Counted from the stretch's first letter, positions 1 to 7,431 are shown. The stretch is 49,863 nucleotides of DNA from Desulfogranum marinum (GCF_016918565.1 NZ_JAFFQD010000039.1:1-49863), one strand, 5' to 3'. The notes: a model not told the origin generated them from the letters alone. Numbers and translations: made by a program.

Positions 1-37
1 ACCTCCGCCACGGATTGCAGCAGACAAAGCGGCCTGT

Positions 38-62
38 AAAAAAGCCGTGTAGTGCCGACCTA
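38..62 (+). repeat. IS-end-like repeat, left copy
   Basis: This 25-base stretch matches 49751-49775 at 23 of 25 positions in the same orientation; the last 15 bases (48-62) are identical. The right copy lies just upstream of an IS transposase start, so this copy may be the left end of a related, largely deleted IS. It lies directly beside the broken EAL gene. A 15-base exact match alone could occur by chance in 50 kb; the longer 23/25 match and the gene breakage at both sites make common origin more likely. Confidence 0.4.
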
Positions 63-108
63 AAATTGTCGATTATGGAAAAACAGCAAGTTACACGTCC
101 ACATGGTC

Positions 109-482
109 GCGAATTGCGAAAGTCGGGCTATCTTGAACTGGAGCTGACGGAGCGGGTAATGATGGAAATTGCTATTGACGATTTTGGGACCGGATATTCC
201 GCTTTAAGCCATTTGCAGATATTTCCCCTGACAACCCTGAAAATCGATAAATCTTTTGTGCAAAATATCGACAAGGAAGGCAGTAATTCCTCCTTGCTTC
301 CTTCTATTGTGGCGATTGCGAAAAGTTTTAACCTTAATGTGGTGGCAGAAGGGGTGGAAACCGAGAAACAGTGCGCCGCCTTACGAACAATGGAGTGCGA
401 CGAGCTCCAGGGATTCTTTTTCAGTAAACCGCTGCCTCACAATGAAATTGAGGCCATGCTGAATACACCTGGCGGGTGTTGA
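109..482 (+). pseudogene. EAL-domain (c-di-GMP phosphodiesterase) remnant
   Basis: The reading frame carries the C-terminal half of an EAL domain: YLELELTERVMM, then IAIDDFGTGYSALSHL, LKIDKSFVQNI, VVAEGVETEKQ and the closing LQGFFFSKPLP. EAL domains hydrolyse cyclic-di-GMP, or act as degenerate receptors. The N-terminal part, including the EAL signature and any GGDEF or sensor region, is missing. About 20 residues normally found between the ELTE strand and the DDFGTGYS loop are also absent, so the frame has an internal in-frame deletion. Upstream codons from position 15 resemble no EAL sequence and overlap an IS-end-like repeat. Catalysis is not expected. The gene is probably a decaying fragment, though the start of the window hides whatever lay further left. 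Confidence 0.75.
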
Positions 483-515
483 AACATTGAGCAGACTTTC
501 CGGGTGATCAACACA

Positions 516-2093
516 TCACTGCGCCGACAGCTTGCCTGTTGATGAACAAGAGGTAGGCTGGTGAAATGACGGATGGAAAAAGGGTGCATGATTGGAGGAA
601 AAAAAAGGCGGATCCCTATGCACAATTGGGGCGATATCCGGGTGGCGTTTGAATTCTTTGTCGAGAAAGGAACGAATGTCTTTTCTGTTCCACCCTCTTG
701 GATGACGAAAATTACAATACAGGGACAGGTCACCTTCGTAAAAGTCGTCAACCTTTACGGCTTGAGCATCCAGGCCAAAGATCGGCATATTGAAGATGGC
801 CAGGTTGAGAAAGGTAATGGCGCTGTGGTGCTGAGCAGTGAATTTCAATGTTTCCCGAGCTTCCTGGAGAGATTCACTTGGCGTACCAAATAACAGGTAA
901 ACATATGTTGCTATCCCTGCCTGTTCCAAGCAACGCAGTGTCTGGGAAACCATTTCAAGGGTGATCCCTTTGCGCATGGTATTGAGGACCTGTTGATTAC
1001 CCGATTCCAACCCTAATTTGAGCATGACGCAGCCGGATTGGCGTAATTGTTTACAGTACTCCGGATCTGCAAGATATGGGGCCACCCGTGCAAAACCGTA
1101 CCATGGAATACCGGTTGGTTGGGCAATGAGTATTTTTAACAGGGCCGGCGAAAGAGCATTATCGAGAAAATGGAACAGGACCGGGCTGTGCTGCTGCTGA
1201 AGGTAGTGCAGGTCGGCGGCTATCTGGTTGGGGGGCATGTGATGGTACTGGTTGCCTTCTGCAACTTCAGGGCAAAATGAGCATTTGTTCCAGTAGCATC
1301 CAGATGAGGCGGCATAGGGTATGATCGTCCCTGGGGAAAGATAGTCGGCAAGCGGGAGGTCTGTATAATCAGGTGGTGATGCCGTTGTGTGCTCAGTGTT
1401 GAGTAATTTGAGCAGAGGCATTTCCCCCCTGCCTGTTATCCAGTGATCGACCAGATCTGCAAAGGGATTTTTCCACCCAGGTTGACTCAGCCAGGAGGTG
1501 ACCAGGCCGCCGCCTACGATGATCGTTACATCTGGGAAGGTGGCTCGTACAAAGCCTATCATGGCAAAAGTGGTATTTGCCTGGCTCAGGTAGGTGAGTG
1601 AAAAACCAACATGGGTAAAAGGCTGTTGTGCAAAGAGCTGCTCAAGGCGTTGTTTGAAGTAGGGGAAGTAGATGTTTTGTTCATAGGCTGCCGCTGCCGC
1701 CCGGAGATCACTGCTGCGCAGTGGTGAATTTTTTTGGTCCTGGTAATTGACTAGGCTGAGTGTGAGTCCCGGTTGCAGCGCACTTTGCTCCACAACCCGG
1801 TTCAGGTCTCGAACTACCCTTTGGTAACGATCCTGGTTAGAGAACAGGGAAAGATCCTGCAAGGCATCTCTATTTTTGTTGAGATGACGTTCGGCTCTTT
1901 TTGACCAGGTATCTTCGGGGGTACGGGTGCGCTCTATAAGGTAATGGAAGCCTTCGATATTGGCGTCAAGGACAACACATTGTTTTCCATGTGCTTTCAG
2001 GGTGCCTGCCAGCTGGGCAATGCCTGTTGGGGGTTCACCCGGTTTAGCAACAGGCGGATAGATGAGCAGCATTTTTTTACTATTTGTATTCAC
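516..2093 (-). CDS. B12-binding-domain radical SAM protein
   Basis: A 525-residue protein of the cobalamin-binding radical SAM type. The N-terminus (LLIYPPVAKPGEPPTGIAQL) is the typical opening of the B12-binding fold in this superfamily. The middle has a second Rossmann-like stretch (THVGFSLTYLSQ, VTIIVGGG) and a GRGE turn. The cluster-binding motif C-x3-C-x2-C is seen in SSGCYWNKCSFCPE near residue 270. It is followed by a TIM-barrel half with LKLGLESGNQQVL and YVYLLFGTP. Such enzymes use a 4Fe-4S cluster and S-adenosylmethionine for radical chemistry, often methylation; the substrate cannot be told from sequence. It stands alone between an EAL remnant and a repeat-rich gap. The final 30 residues are low-complexity, rich in Ser, His and Pro. 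Confidence 0.85.
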   Translation of the reverse strand: MNTNSKKMLLIYPPVAKPGEPPTGIAQLAGTLKAHGKQCVVLDANIEGFHYLIERTRTPEDTWSKRAERHLNKNRDALQDLSLFSNQDRYQRVVRDLNRVVEQSALQPGLTLSLVNYQDQKNSPLRSSDLRAAAAAYEQNIYFPYFKQRLEQLFAQQPFTHVGFSLTYLSQANTTFAMIGFVRATFPDVTIIVGGGLVTSWLSQPGWKNPFADLVDHWITGRGEMPLLKLLNTEHTTASPPDYTDLPLADYLSPGTIIPYAASSGCYWNKCSFCPEVAEGNQYHHMPPNQIAADLHYLQQQHSPVLFHFLDNALSPALLKILIAQPTGIPWYGFARVAPYLADPEYCKQLRQSGCVMLKLGLESGNQQVLNTMRKGITLEMVSQTLRCLEQAGIATYVYLLFGTPSESLQEARETLKFTAQHHSAITFLNLAIFNMPIFGLDAQAVKVDDFYEGDLSLYCNFRHPRGWNRKDIRSFLDKEFKRHPDIAPIVHRDPPFFSSNHAPFFHPSFHQPTSCSSTGKLSAQ

Positions 2094-2130
2094 TCGATAA
2101 AAAAGGGAAATTGCTTAGTCCGAAGGGGGA

Positions 2131-2155
2131 ACTTTTTACGAGTCCATCAATTGAT
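2131..2155 (-). repeat. Solo terminal repeat of the 6384-6547 element
   Basis: The bases actttttacgagtccatca match the right terminal repeat of the palindromic element upstream of the DUF554 gene (6527-6547) with a single difference. On the other strand they match its left terminal repeat slightly less well. No partner end is seen nearby, so this is a partial or decayed copy. Confidence 0.55.
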
Positions 2156-2206
2156 TGAGTTTAAAATCAAAATCTGATTACCCATGAAACTCAGACATTT
2201 TTTTTG

Positions 2207-2341
2207 GACTCGGGAGACAGATCGGAGTCTTCGCTTACCTAAATTTCTCAGTACTGAGGTAGGGGACTGATTTTTTTTCATGGTTTTTTATGAAAATTAA
2301 TCTGTCTCCCGGGTTTAAAAGAGAAATAAAATCAGTCCCCT
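2207..2341. repeat. Interleaved inverted repeats
   Basis: Two perfect inverted repeats overlap in a crossed order. cgggagacagat at 2211-2222 pairs with 2300-2311, and aggggactgatttt at 2261-2274 pairs with 2328-2341. A third palindrome, CTCAGTACTGAG, sits at 2247-2258. Crossed pairing of this kind allows either of two hairpins, or a pseudoknot if transcribed. The arms are guanine/cytosine runs next to T/A tracts, as in ends of small non-autonomous elements. Confidence 0.55.
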
Positions 2342-2398
2342 GTCTGTTTCGGTAGATAATTGGCTGAGTTTTGTACGTAATCAGAAATCAAAAAATTC

Positions 2399-2414
2399 AT
2401 GAGACATTCGGGCT
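2399..2414 (-). repeat. Element end shared with 36246-36261
   Basis: atgagacattcgggct differs at one base from the right terminal repeat of the MITE-like element at 36022-36263. Its last base is the first base of the complement of the rhodanese stop codon (2414-2416). The element edge therefore supplies or abuts the end of that gene. Confidence 0.5.
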
Positions 2415-2776
2415 CAGCCGGTTTCGGTCGGCAATCCCTGTTCATGCCACTCGTCAACCCCTTGTGGATAGCGAAAAATATTTGTATAGCCAAGTTGTGC
2501 GGCCACCCGGGCCGCGAAGATGCTTCGTATTCACGAAGGACCGTCTCAGTAAAAAGCGACAGGCCGACAGAGATCTGAGCCCAGCAGGGTGCGTAAAGCT
2601 CTTTTTTTGAGCAATTTGTCCCACAGGCTGGGTTTCATCGGAAAAGAGACCGCCCCCTTGATATGTCTTTGTACATATTTTGGACGGTCACGTAGATCAA
2701 TAATCAGTAGTTTCTTGTCTTCAAGGTCTCGGTCATGCAGTTCCTTTGTTGTAATGTCGTTATAAACTTGGTTCAT
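2414..2776 (-). CDS. Candidate selenocysteine rhodanese-like protein (two in-frame UGA)
   Basis: Read through two UGA codons (2546-2548 and 2531-2533), this is a complete 120-residue rhodanese domain. Residues 1-76 give LLIIDLRDRPKYVQRHIKGA and end in RPVAFY. After them comes U-DGPS-U-IRS, then AARVAAQLGYTNIFRYPQG and VDEWHEQGLP. Relatives have YC-NGPK-C or YC-GGPE-C at exactly these two positions, so both UGA codons replace conserved cysteines, the first being the sulfur-accepting residue. Rhodaneses carry sulfane sulfur as a persulfide; a selenol at this site is plausible. GC-rich hairpins follow both UGA codons. The gene lies 14 bases after prfC on the same strand. A conventional call would stop at residue 76. 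Decay is the alternative, but two TGA codons at just these positions and no other lesion make it unlikely. Confidence 0.8.
2499..2515 (-). promoter_or_regulatory. Candidate bacterial SECIS hairpin
   Basis: On the mRNA strand a perfect 6-bp stem (GCGGCC with GGCCGC) closes a 5-base loop CGGGU and starts 16 bases after the second UGA. This is near the usual distance of SelB-binding hairpins from the UGA. A smaller hairpin (CUUCG, loop UGAAUA, CGAAG) starts 8 bases after the first UGA and holds the second UGA in its loop. Fold and spacing are seen in the sequence; SelB binding is inferred. Confidence 0.45.
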
Positions 2777-2790
2777 AAGTTACTCCAAAG

Positions 2791-4377
2791 TTAGACAGAT
2801 TCTCGGGTCTTGTGAAAAACAATATCAGGGAATAGTTCCATGGTGTGCGACAAGCGCCACATGCCATCGGCCAGATAGGAAAGATGGCCTTCAGCATCAA
2901 AAGCCAGGTTTGCCTGATTTTTCTTTTCAAATTCCCTTAACTGCACCTTGTTTTCGCTCGTCACCCAGCGGGCAAGTGAAAAATTCATGGGCACGTATTC
3001 GGCATCAACCCCGTATTCCGCCTTCAGGCGGGTCATGGTCACTTCAAATTGTAACACGCCTACTGCCCCAAGCACATAGTCGTTGCCTATAATAGGGCGG
3101 AAGAGCTGTACAGCTCCCTCTTCGGCCATCTGCACCAATCCTTTTTGCAGTTGCTTTATTTTCAGCGGGTTCCTGAGGATAACCTTGCGGAAATGTTCCG
3201 GCGCAAAGTTGGGGATGCCGGTAAATTTCAGTTCTTCCTTGTCGGTAAAGGTATCGCCTATTTTGATGGTGCCGTGGTTGTGGATACCGATAATGTCACC
3301 GGGATAGGCTTCCTCGACGTTTTCCCTGTTTTGGGCCATGAAGACCGTTGCATTGCTTAAACTGATATCTTTGCCAAGGCGATGATGCTTCACTCGCATA
3401 CCACGGGTGAATTTGCCGGAGCAGATCCGGAAAAAAGCAATACGGTCACGGTGGGCAGGGTCCATGTTGGCCTGGATTTTAAAGGTGAAACCTGAAAAAG
3501 CCGTTTCTTCAGGGGAAACCTCTCGGGTCTGGGTTGGTCTTGGCCCAGGTGGTGGAGACAGTTCTACAAAAGCATCAAGCAGCTCACGGACCCCGAAGTT
3601 GTTAATGGCGCTGCCGAAAAAAACAGGAGTCTGGCCGGCTTTAAGATATTCTTCATATTCAAATGGATTGGCAGCTCCCTCAAGCAGTTCGATGTCCTCC
3701 CGAAGCTTGTCCGCATCCACGCCAAGCAGTTGGTCAAGCTTGCTGTCATTGATGTCAGAGACTACGGTATGGTCTTCCGGTCGAGTATCCTGACTGGGAG
3801 TAAACAGGTTGAGTTCTTTTCGATAGAGGTTGTAGACTCCCTTGAAACCTTTACCCATGCCAATGGGCCAGGAAAGGGGAGCACATTCAATCTGCAACTT
3901 TTCCTCGATATCTGCGAGGATGTCCAGCGGGTCCAGACCTTCGCGATCAAGTTTGTTGATAAAAGTAATGATTGGGGTGTTCCGCATTCTGCAGACTTCC
4001 ATCAATTTGGTTGTCTGGGTTTCAACCCCTTTGGCACTGTCAATAACCATTAAGGCACTATCCACCGCTGTGAGTACCCGATAGGTGTCTTCCGAGAAGT
4101 CCTGGTGACCTGGAGTGTCTAACAGGTTGATTTCATAATCGTGGTAATTGAATTTCATGACGGAAGTGGTCACGGAAATCCCGCGGTCTTTTTCAATCGC
4201 CATCCAGTCGCTGAGGGCGTGGTTGGACGTCTTTCGTGATTTAACAGCACCGGCCATCTGGATGGCCCCGCCAAAGAGCAGTAATTTTTCAGTCAATGTT
4301 GTTTTACCAGCATCGGGATGGCTGATAATGCCGAAGGTTCTGCGCTTTTCTATTTCGTTGAGGAATTTACCGCTCAC
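2791..4377 (-). CDS. prfC: Peptide chain release factor 3
   Basis: RF3 is the translational GTPase that removes RF1 or RF2 from the ribosome after termination. The 528-residue protein is full length for the family. The G1 P-loop is in [18 protein letters not shown] near residue 16. It is followed by the switch II motif [11 protein letters not shown], the G4 motif NKLD and the RF3-typical [20 protein letters not shown]. The C-terminal region includes [10 protein letters not shown] and LARWV. It is transcribed with the rhodanese-like gene 14 bases downstream. The ATG at 4377 fits the family start. Its pairing with a gene that depends on UGA readthrough is curious, since RF3 assists release at UGA through RF2, but no functional link is shown. 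Confidence 0.96.
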   Translation of the reverse strand: MSGKFLNEIEKRRTFGIISHPDAGKTTLTEKLLLFGGAIQMAGAVKSRKTSNHALSDWMAIEKDRGISVTTSVMKFNYHDYEINLLDTPGHQDFSEDTYRVLTAVDSALMVIDSAKGVETQTTKLMEVCRMRNTPIITFINKLDREGLDPLDILADIEEKLQIECAPLSWPIGMGKGFKGVYNLYRKELNLFTPSQDTRPEDHTVVSDINDSKLDQLLGVDADKLREDIELLEGAANPFEYEEYLKAGQTPVFFGSAINNFGVRELLDAFVELSPPPGPRPTQTREVSPEETAFSGFTFKIQANMDPAHRDRIAFFRICSGKFTRGMRVKHHRLGKDISLSNATVFMAQNRENVEEAYPGDIIGIHNHGTIKIGDTFTDKEELKFTGIPNFAPEHFRKVILRNPLKIKQLQKGLVQMAEEGAVQLFRPIIGNDYVLGAVGVLQFEVTMTRLKAEYGVDAEYVPMNFSLARWVTSENKVQLREFEKKNQANLAFDAEGHLSYLADGMWRLSHTMELFPDIVFHKTRESV

Positions 4378-4686
4378 GTTACAACCGTTACTTGAGAAAA
4401 TGATAAAAGGGGAAACCGTGGCCTTGTTTGGATAGGGGGCCCGGCATTATAAAAAAAGATGGATCATTGCCGACCCATCAGGAACGAGGTATATACTCTA
4501 TTTTACGTTTTTTGTCCAACTATCTTGTAAATTTGCTACTGCAATCCTTATTAACTCGAATTTCTCATGGGAAATCCGGGTTAAGACCCAAGACTGTTTG
4601 ACAACGGACAAGGAGAATACGGTAGTTCTCGGCAAGGGAAAGAATAACCGGATTGCAATCGAAAAGAGAACTAAGAGGACGATATA
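4378..4686. other. Divergent intergenic region between prfC and the YqiA-like gene
   Basis: These 309 bases must hold the divergent promoters of prfC and the hydrolase gene. No gene is seen. A palindrome at 4553-4582 resembles two joined ends of the MITE-like family. A purine-rich ribosome-binding stretch (ctaagaggacg) lies just before the ATG at 4687. I did not find an unambiguous -35/-10 pair. Confidence 0.4.
4553..4582. repeat. Palindrome resembling joined MITE ends
   Basis: aactcgaatttc (4553-4564) pairs with gaaatccgggtt (4571-4582) at 10 of 12 positions across a 6-base loop. The arm plus loop, ctcgaatttctcat, resembles the terminal repeat ctagcccggatttctcat of the element at 36022-36263. 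It could be a minimal relic of that family. Confidence 0.45.
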
Positions 4687-5163
4687 ATGGATAAGACATG
4701 CTATTTCCTACACGGTCTTGAATCCTCAAGTCAGGGAACCAAAGGAAGATGGTTTGATGAGCATTTTCCAAACATGATTGTTCCCGATTTTAAGGGTACT
4801 TTAGAGGAAAGGCTGACACAACTGGACCAGCTCTGTGGTGACGGCAAAGACCTGCTCTTTGTTGGGTCGAGTTTCGGCGGACTTATGGCCACTGTTTATG
4901 CATCCCGCCACCCTTTAGCCTGCAGGCGCCTTATCCTGCTTGCACCGGCACTGAATTATGACGGCTATGTACCTTCTGAAAAACCGATTCAGGTTCCGAC
5001 GCTGCTTGTTATCGGTAGGCATGACACCGTAACCCCACCCGATCGTGTCGTTCCCCTTGCCGAAAAAAGTTTTGCCGACATTGAGATTCGAGTGGAAGAT
5101 GACGACCACATGCTCCACAATATGTTCCCCGCATTGGACTGGTCGCTTTTGCTGGGTAAATGA
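4687..5163 (+). CDS. YqiA/UPF0227-like alpha/beta-fold esterase
   Basis: A 158-residue single-domain alpha/beta hydrolase. The opening YFLHGLESSSQGTKG carries the HG oxyanion motif and the S-S-x-G-T-K-G signature of the YqiA group. The nucleophile elbow is GSSFGG near residue 60. The acid is likely the Asp in VIGRHDTVTPPD, and the base a His in DDDHMLHN near the C-terminus. YqiA-type enzymes hydrolyse short acyl esters in the cytoplasm; the physiological substrate is unknown. There is no signal peptide. The gene converges with prmA, leaving 46 bases between them. Confidence 0.8.
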   Translation: MDKTCYFLHGLESSSQGTKGRWFDEHFPNMIVPDFKGTLEERLTQLDQLCGDGKDLLFVGSSFGGLMATVYASRHPLACRRLILLAPALNYDGYVPSEKPIQVPTLLVIGRHDTVTPPDRVVPLAEKSFADIEIRVEDDDHMLHNMFPALDWSLLLGK

Positions 5164-5209
5164 TCGTGCTTCTCAGGGTATCTTGAGGTATTCGCAAATT
5201 ATCTGATCA

Positions 5210-6145
5210 TCAGGGCAGTTGAAAAAACAAGGCAACCCATTCGTCTTGATATTCGGTGGCGGCAAGAGTATAGCCCAGCTCTTGATAGATGTTGATGATG
5301 TTGTGCTCCTGCTGCCCCTGGAGGATGCCTGCCAGGATGAGCGAGCCACCTGGGAGAGAACGTTGCCTGATGGCATCGGCCATGTCCACCAGTACGTCAT
5401 GGACAATGTTGGCGCAAATAATCGCATATTGTCCCTGGATATCGTCCAGCGGAGTTATGCTGACGTCAATCTGGTCAGTAAGTCCATTATTGGCCACATT
5501 GTCTGCAGCTGCAGCTACGGCATCCGGATCGTTGTCAATGGCGCTTATCTGTTGACCACCATAAAGGGCGCCTGCCATGGCCAGAATACCTGTCCCTGTC
5601 CCGATATCAAGGATAGTCGCCGCTTTGTCACTCATCTCCTGAAAAGTTTTTGTCAGCAGGGAAAGAGCCATCTTGGTTGAGGCATGCTGGCCGGTTCCAA
5701 ATGCCATTCCCGGATCCATCTCTATGATATGTTCTCCCTTTTCAGGGACATACTCTTCCCAGGTTGGTTTGATGACCAGTCCTGGAACAATTGCAAAGGG
5801 ATTAAAAAATTGCTTCCAGCTGGTTGCCCAATCCTGATCGTCGATAAGGGTTGTCTCGATGGCCTCCATGTGGTGGTCGTAGAGCGCGAACAGTTCTTCC
5901 AGCCGTGTACTCACCAGCGCTGTAAGCTTTTTAATCTGCGCATCAGTGGGACTGCTGGAATCCAGTTGGAAAAAACCGCTGATACGGCAGCCGTTTTCCG
6001 AATCCGGGCTTTGCTCAACCCCCGCATTGCTGAGAACACCGATCAGGTCTGCAGCAGCTTCGCTTATCAGGGACGGAGTATTGCATGTGATTTTTAACCA
6101 TTGGTTGCCGGATGGTGCGGTTGAAGGTGTTGTGGTCATGGTCAA
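5210..6145 (-). CDS. prmA: Ribosomal protein L11 methyltransferase
   Basis: PrmA trimethylates ribosomal protein L11 using S-adenosylmethionine. The 311-residue protein has the N-terminal substrate-binding half ending with EEYVPEKGEHIIEMDPGMAFGTGQHASTK, in which MDPGMAFGTGQH is the PrmA signature. Then comes the class I methyltransferase motif I LDIGTGTGILAMAGAL, motif II AIDNDPDA, and ICANIVHDVL, where N-I-V replaces the usual N-I-L. The end VALFFQLP is typical. Initiation is uncertain by a few codons because Met recurs (MTMTTTPSTAPS); the first ATG at 6145 is used here. The gene is monocistronic and divergent from the DUF554 gene. Confidence 0.93.
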   Translation of the reverse strand: MTMTTTPSTAPSGNQWLKITCNTPSLISEAAADLIGVLSNAGVEQSPDSENGCRISGFFQLDSSSPTDAQIKKLTALVSTRLEELFALYDHHMEAIETTLIDDQDWATSWKQFFNPFAIVPGLVIKPTWEEYVPEKGEHIIEMDPGMAFGTGQHASTKMALSLLTKTFQEMSDKAATILDIGTGTGILAMAGALYGGQQISAIDNDPDAVAAAADNVANNGLTDQIDVSITPLDDIQGQYAIICANIVHDVLVDMADAIRQRSLPGGSLILAGILQGQQEHNIINIYQELGYTLAATEYQDEWVALFFQLP

Positions 6146-6568
6146 TAAAAGTGAAAAAAGTTAAATTTGAATATCGGTTGGTATGATGAAAATATCTGCT
6201 GAGTATACCTTGAATTGTCGTAAAGAGCGATGAGTATCCTGCAGCCGACACAGGCAACAAAGCTCTTGAGGCAGGTTGCGCCGAGCTTTCCAGGATGGTC
6301 GATACATATACGTCTTCCCAAAAACTAATTTTGTAGTATAAGGCCCAAGTAGCCGAACCTTTGTGTATCATTTTGTTATAATTGATGGCGTCGTAAAAAG
6401 TCCGATCTACGGTGTTACAGGTTTTGCCCGAGGCTTTGACATACCATATGTATAGTCAAGGCCTCGAGCAAAACACTGCGCCTTGTATATCAAACTTTTG
6501 TACTTGGCCATCTTTAGTGTGTGATGGACTCTTTACGAGTCCATCATAATTAATTTCCTGGGAAAAAT
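6146..6568. other. Intergenic region with palindromic repeat
   Basis: The 423 bases between prmA and the DUF554 gene carry no convincing gene. The right part (6384-6547) is a palindromic repeat element described separately. The left part (6146-6383), A/T-rich towards prmA, should hold the prmA promoter. I recognise no riboswitch or RNA gene in it. Confidence 0.5.
6384..6547. repeat. MITE-like palindromic element
   Basis: The ends gatggcgtcgtaaaaagtc (6384-6402) and gactctttacgagtccatc (6527-6545) are inverted copies at 16 of 19 positions. Inside, 6421-6474 forms a second long hairpin: gttttgcccgaggctttgac is nearly complementary to the sequence ending gcctcgagcaaaac, around a CATATG centre. 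There is no coding capacity. The right end lies 21 bases before the DUF554 start codon, so the element may supply that gene's promoter region. Similar short hairpin repeats are familiar from Desulfobacterota genomes. Confidence 0.65.
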
Positions 6569-7264
6569 ATGCTTGGAACAATTGTAAATGCTGCGGCAAT
6601 CATTGCAGGGTCTTTGCTCGGGCTCCTGTTTAGTAAAGGCATTCCTGATAATTATAAAGAAATTATCATGGGCGGTGTCGGTCTGTCGGTCATATTGATT
6701 GGGATGAAAAGTGCGTTGGTATGCGACAACCTGATTATTGTGATTCTTTCGGTTATTCTGGGCGCCTTGCTGGGTGAATTTCTTAAAATTGAGAACCGGC
6801 TCGAGTTATTGGGGAAATACCTCGAAAGTAAAGTAGCTGCACGGTCCAGTGATACAAGCTCTTTTGCAAGGGGGTTTGTGACGGCAAGCCTGGTTTTTTG
6901 TGTTGGTTCGATGGCAATTGTCGGCTCCCTGGAAAGCGGTCTGACCGGCAATCATCAGACTCTGTTTGCCAAATCCATCCTTGATGGGGTTACATCTATT
7001 ATTTTTGCTTCTGCAATGGGGCTTGGAGTGATGTTTTCCAGTGGTGCGGTTTTTCTCTACCAGGGCCTGATCACCTTGACCGCAGTGTTGATGAAAAATT
7101 TGCTGGTCCCGGAAACCATCAGCCAGATGACCTCTGTCGGCGGCCTGCTTATCTTGGCCATTGGTTTAAATTTGTTGAAAATAACGACTATTCGAGTTGG
7201 TAACCTTATTCCAGGGATTTTTCTGCCTCTGCTCTGGTTCGGCCTCCTGCAGTTAATAAAATAG
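6569..7264 (+). CDS. DUF554 family membrane protein
   Basis: A 231-residue integral membrane protein with about seven hydrophobic segments. Family hallmarks are the opening MLGTIVNAAAIIAGSLLGLL, the central CVGSMAIVGSLESGL, and KSILDGVTSIIFASAMGLGV. Family members are widespread and of unproven function, sometimes suggested to be transporters. The GSMAIVGS and D-G-x-x-S motifs are conserved, so the copy looks intact and of normal length. The start ATG at 6569 has a weak GGGAA ribosome-binding sequence. It stands alone, separated from the downstream transporter operon by a recognisable promoter. Confidence 0.85.
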   Translation: MLGTIVNAAAIIAGSLLGLLFSKGIPDNYKEIIMGGVGLSVILIGMKSALVCDNLIIVILSVILGALLGEFLKIENRLELLGKYLESKVAARSSDTSSFARGFVTASLVFCVGSMAIVGSLESGLTGNHQTLFAKSILDGVTSIIFASAMGLGVMFSSGAVFLYQGLITLTAVLMKNLLVPETISQMTSVGGLLILAIGLNLLKITTIRVGNLIPGIFLPLLWFGLLQLIK

Positions 7265-7336
7265 GGAGCTTTGCTTCTGTTGTTTGTGCTTTTTGTGCTG
7301 TTTGAGCAGGTATTTTTGTCCCCTGCAGGTTCTTGC

Positions 7337-7365
7337 TTGACCCTGTTCTATAGCTTGACTATAAA
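7337..7365 (+). promoter_or_regulatory. Sigma-70-type promoter for the peptide ABC operon
   Basis: TTGACC at 7337-7342 and TATAAA at 7360-7365 are separated by exactly 17 bases, a near-consensus housekeeping promoter. It would give a leader of about 105 bases before the GTG at 7477. Confidence 0.6.
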
Positions 7366-7431
7366 AGAATGGGAAAAGTGCAGGCTGTATTGCATCTAGG
7401 TACAGGGATTATGGCCAATGGAGACAACCGA

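Larger units (their letters stand above)
2094..2413. other. Repeat-rich intergenic region
   Basis: No convincing gene is seen in these 320 bases. They hold a solo copy of the end of the 6384-6547 element (2131-2155) and a perfect palindrome CTCAGTACTGAG at 2247-2258. A 12-base inverted pair lies at 2211-2222 and 2300-2311, and a 14-base inverted pair at 2261-2274 and 2328-2341; the two pairs interleave. A 20-base core at 2221-2240 is shared with the element at 36022-36263, and an end of that element lies at 2399-2414. It looks like nested short mobile elements. Confidence 0.6.

Noticed and set aside
2531-2548. Frameshift or ordinary pseudogene explanation for the rhodanese
   Set aside because: The frame is unchanged on both sides and the only lesions are two TGA codons at conserved cysteine positions, which fits recoding better.
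2371-2610. A + strand reading frame over the distal half of the rhodanese-like gene
   Set aside because: Its translation resembles nothing, while the opposite strand gives a coherent rhodanese C-terminus once UGA is read through.
3407-3793. Long frame on the + strand opposite prfC
   Set aside because: It is a shadow of the clear RF3 gene, Ser/Arg-rich, with no recognisable motif.
6015-6371. Minus-strand frame overlapping the start of prmA
   Set aside because: It has no recognisable domain, overlaps prmA in another frame and runs into the repeat-bearing gap.
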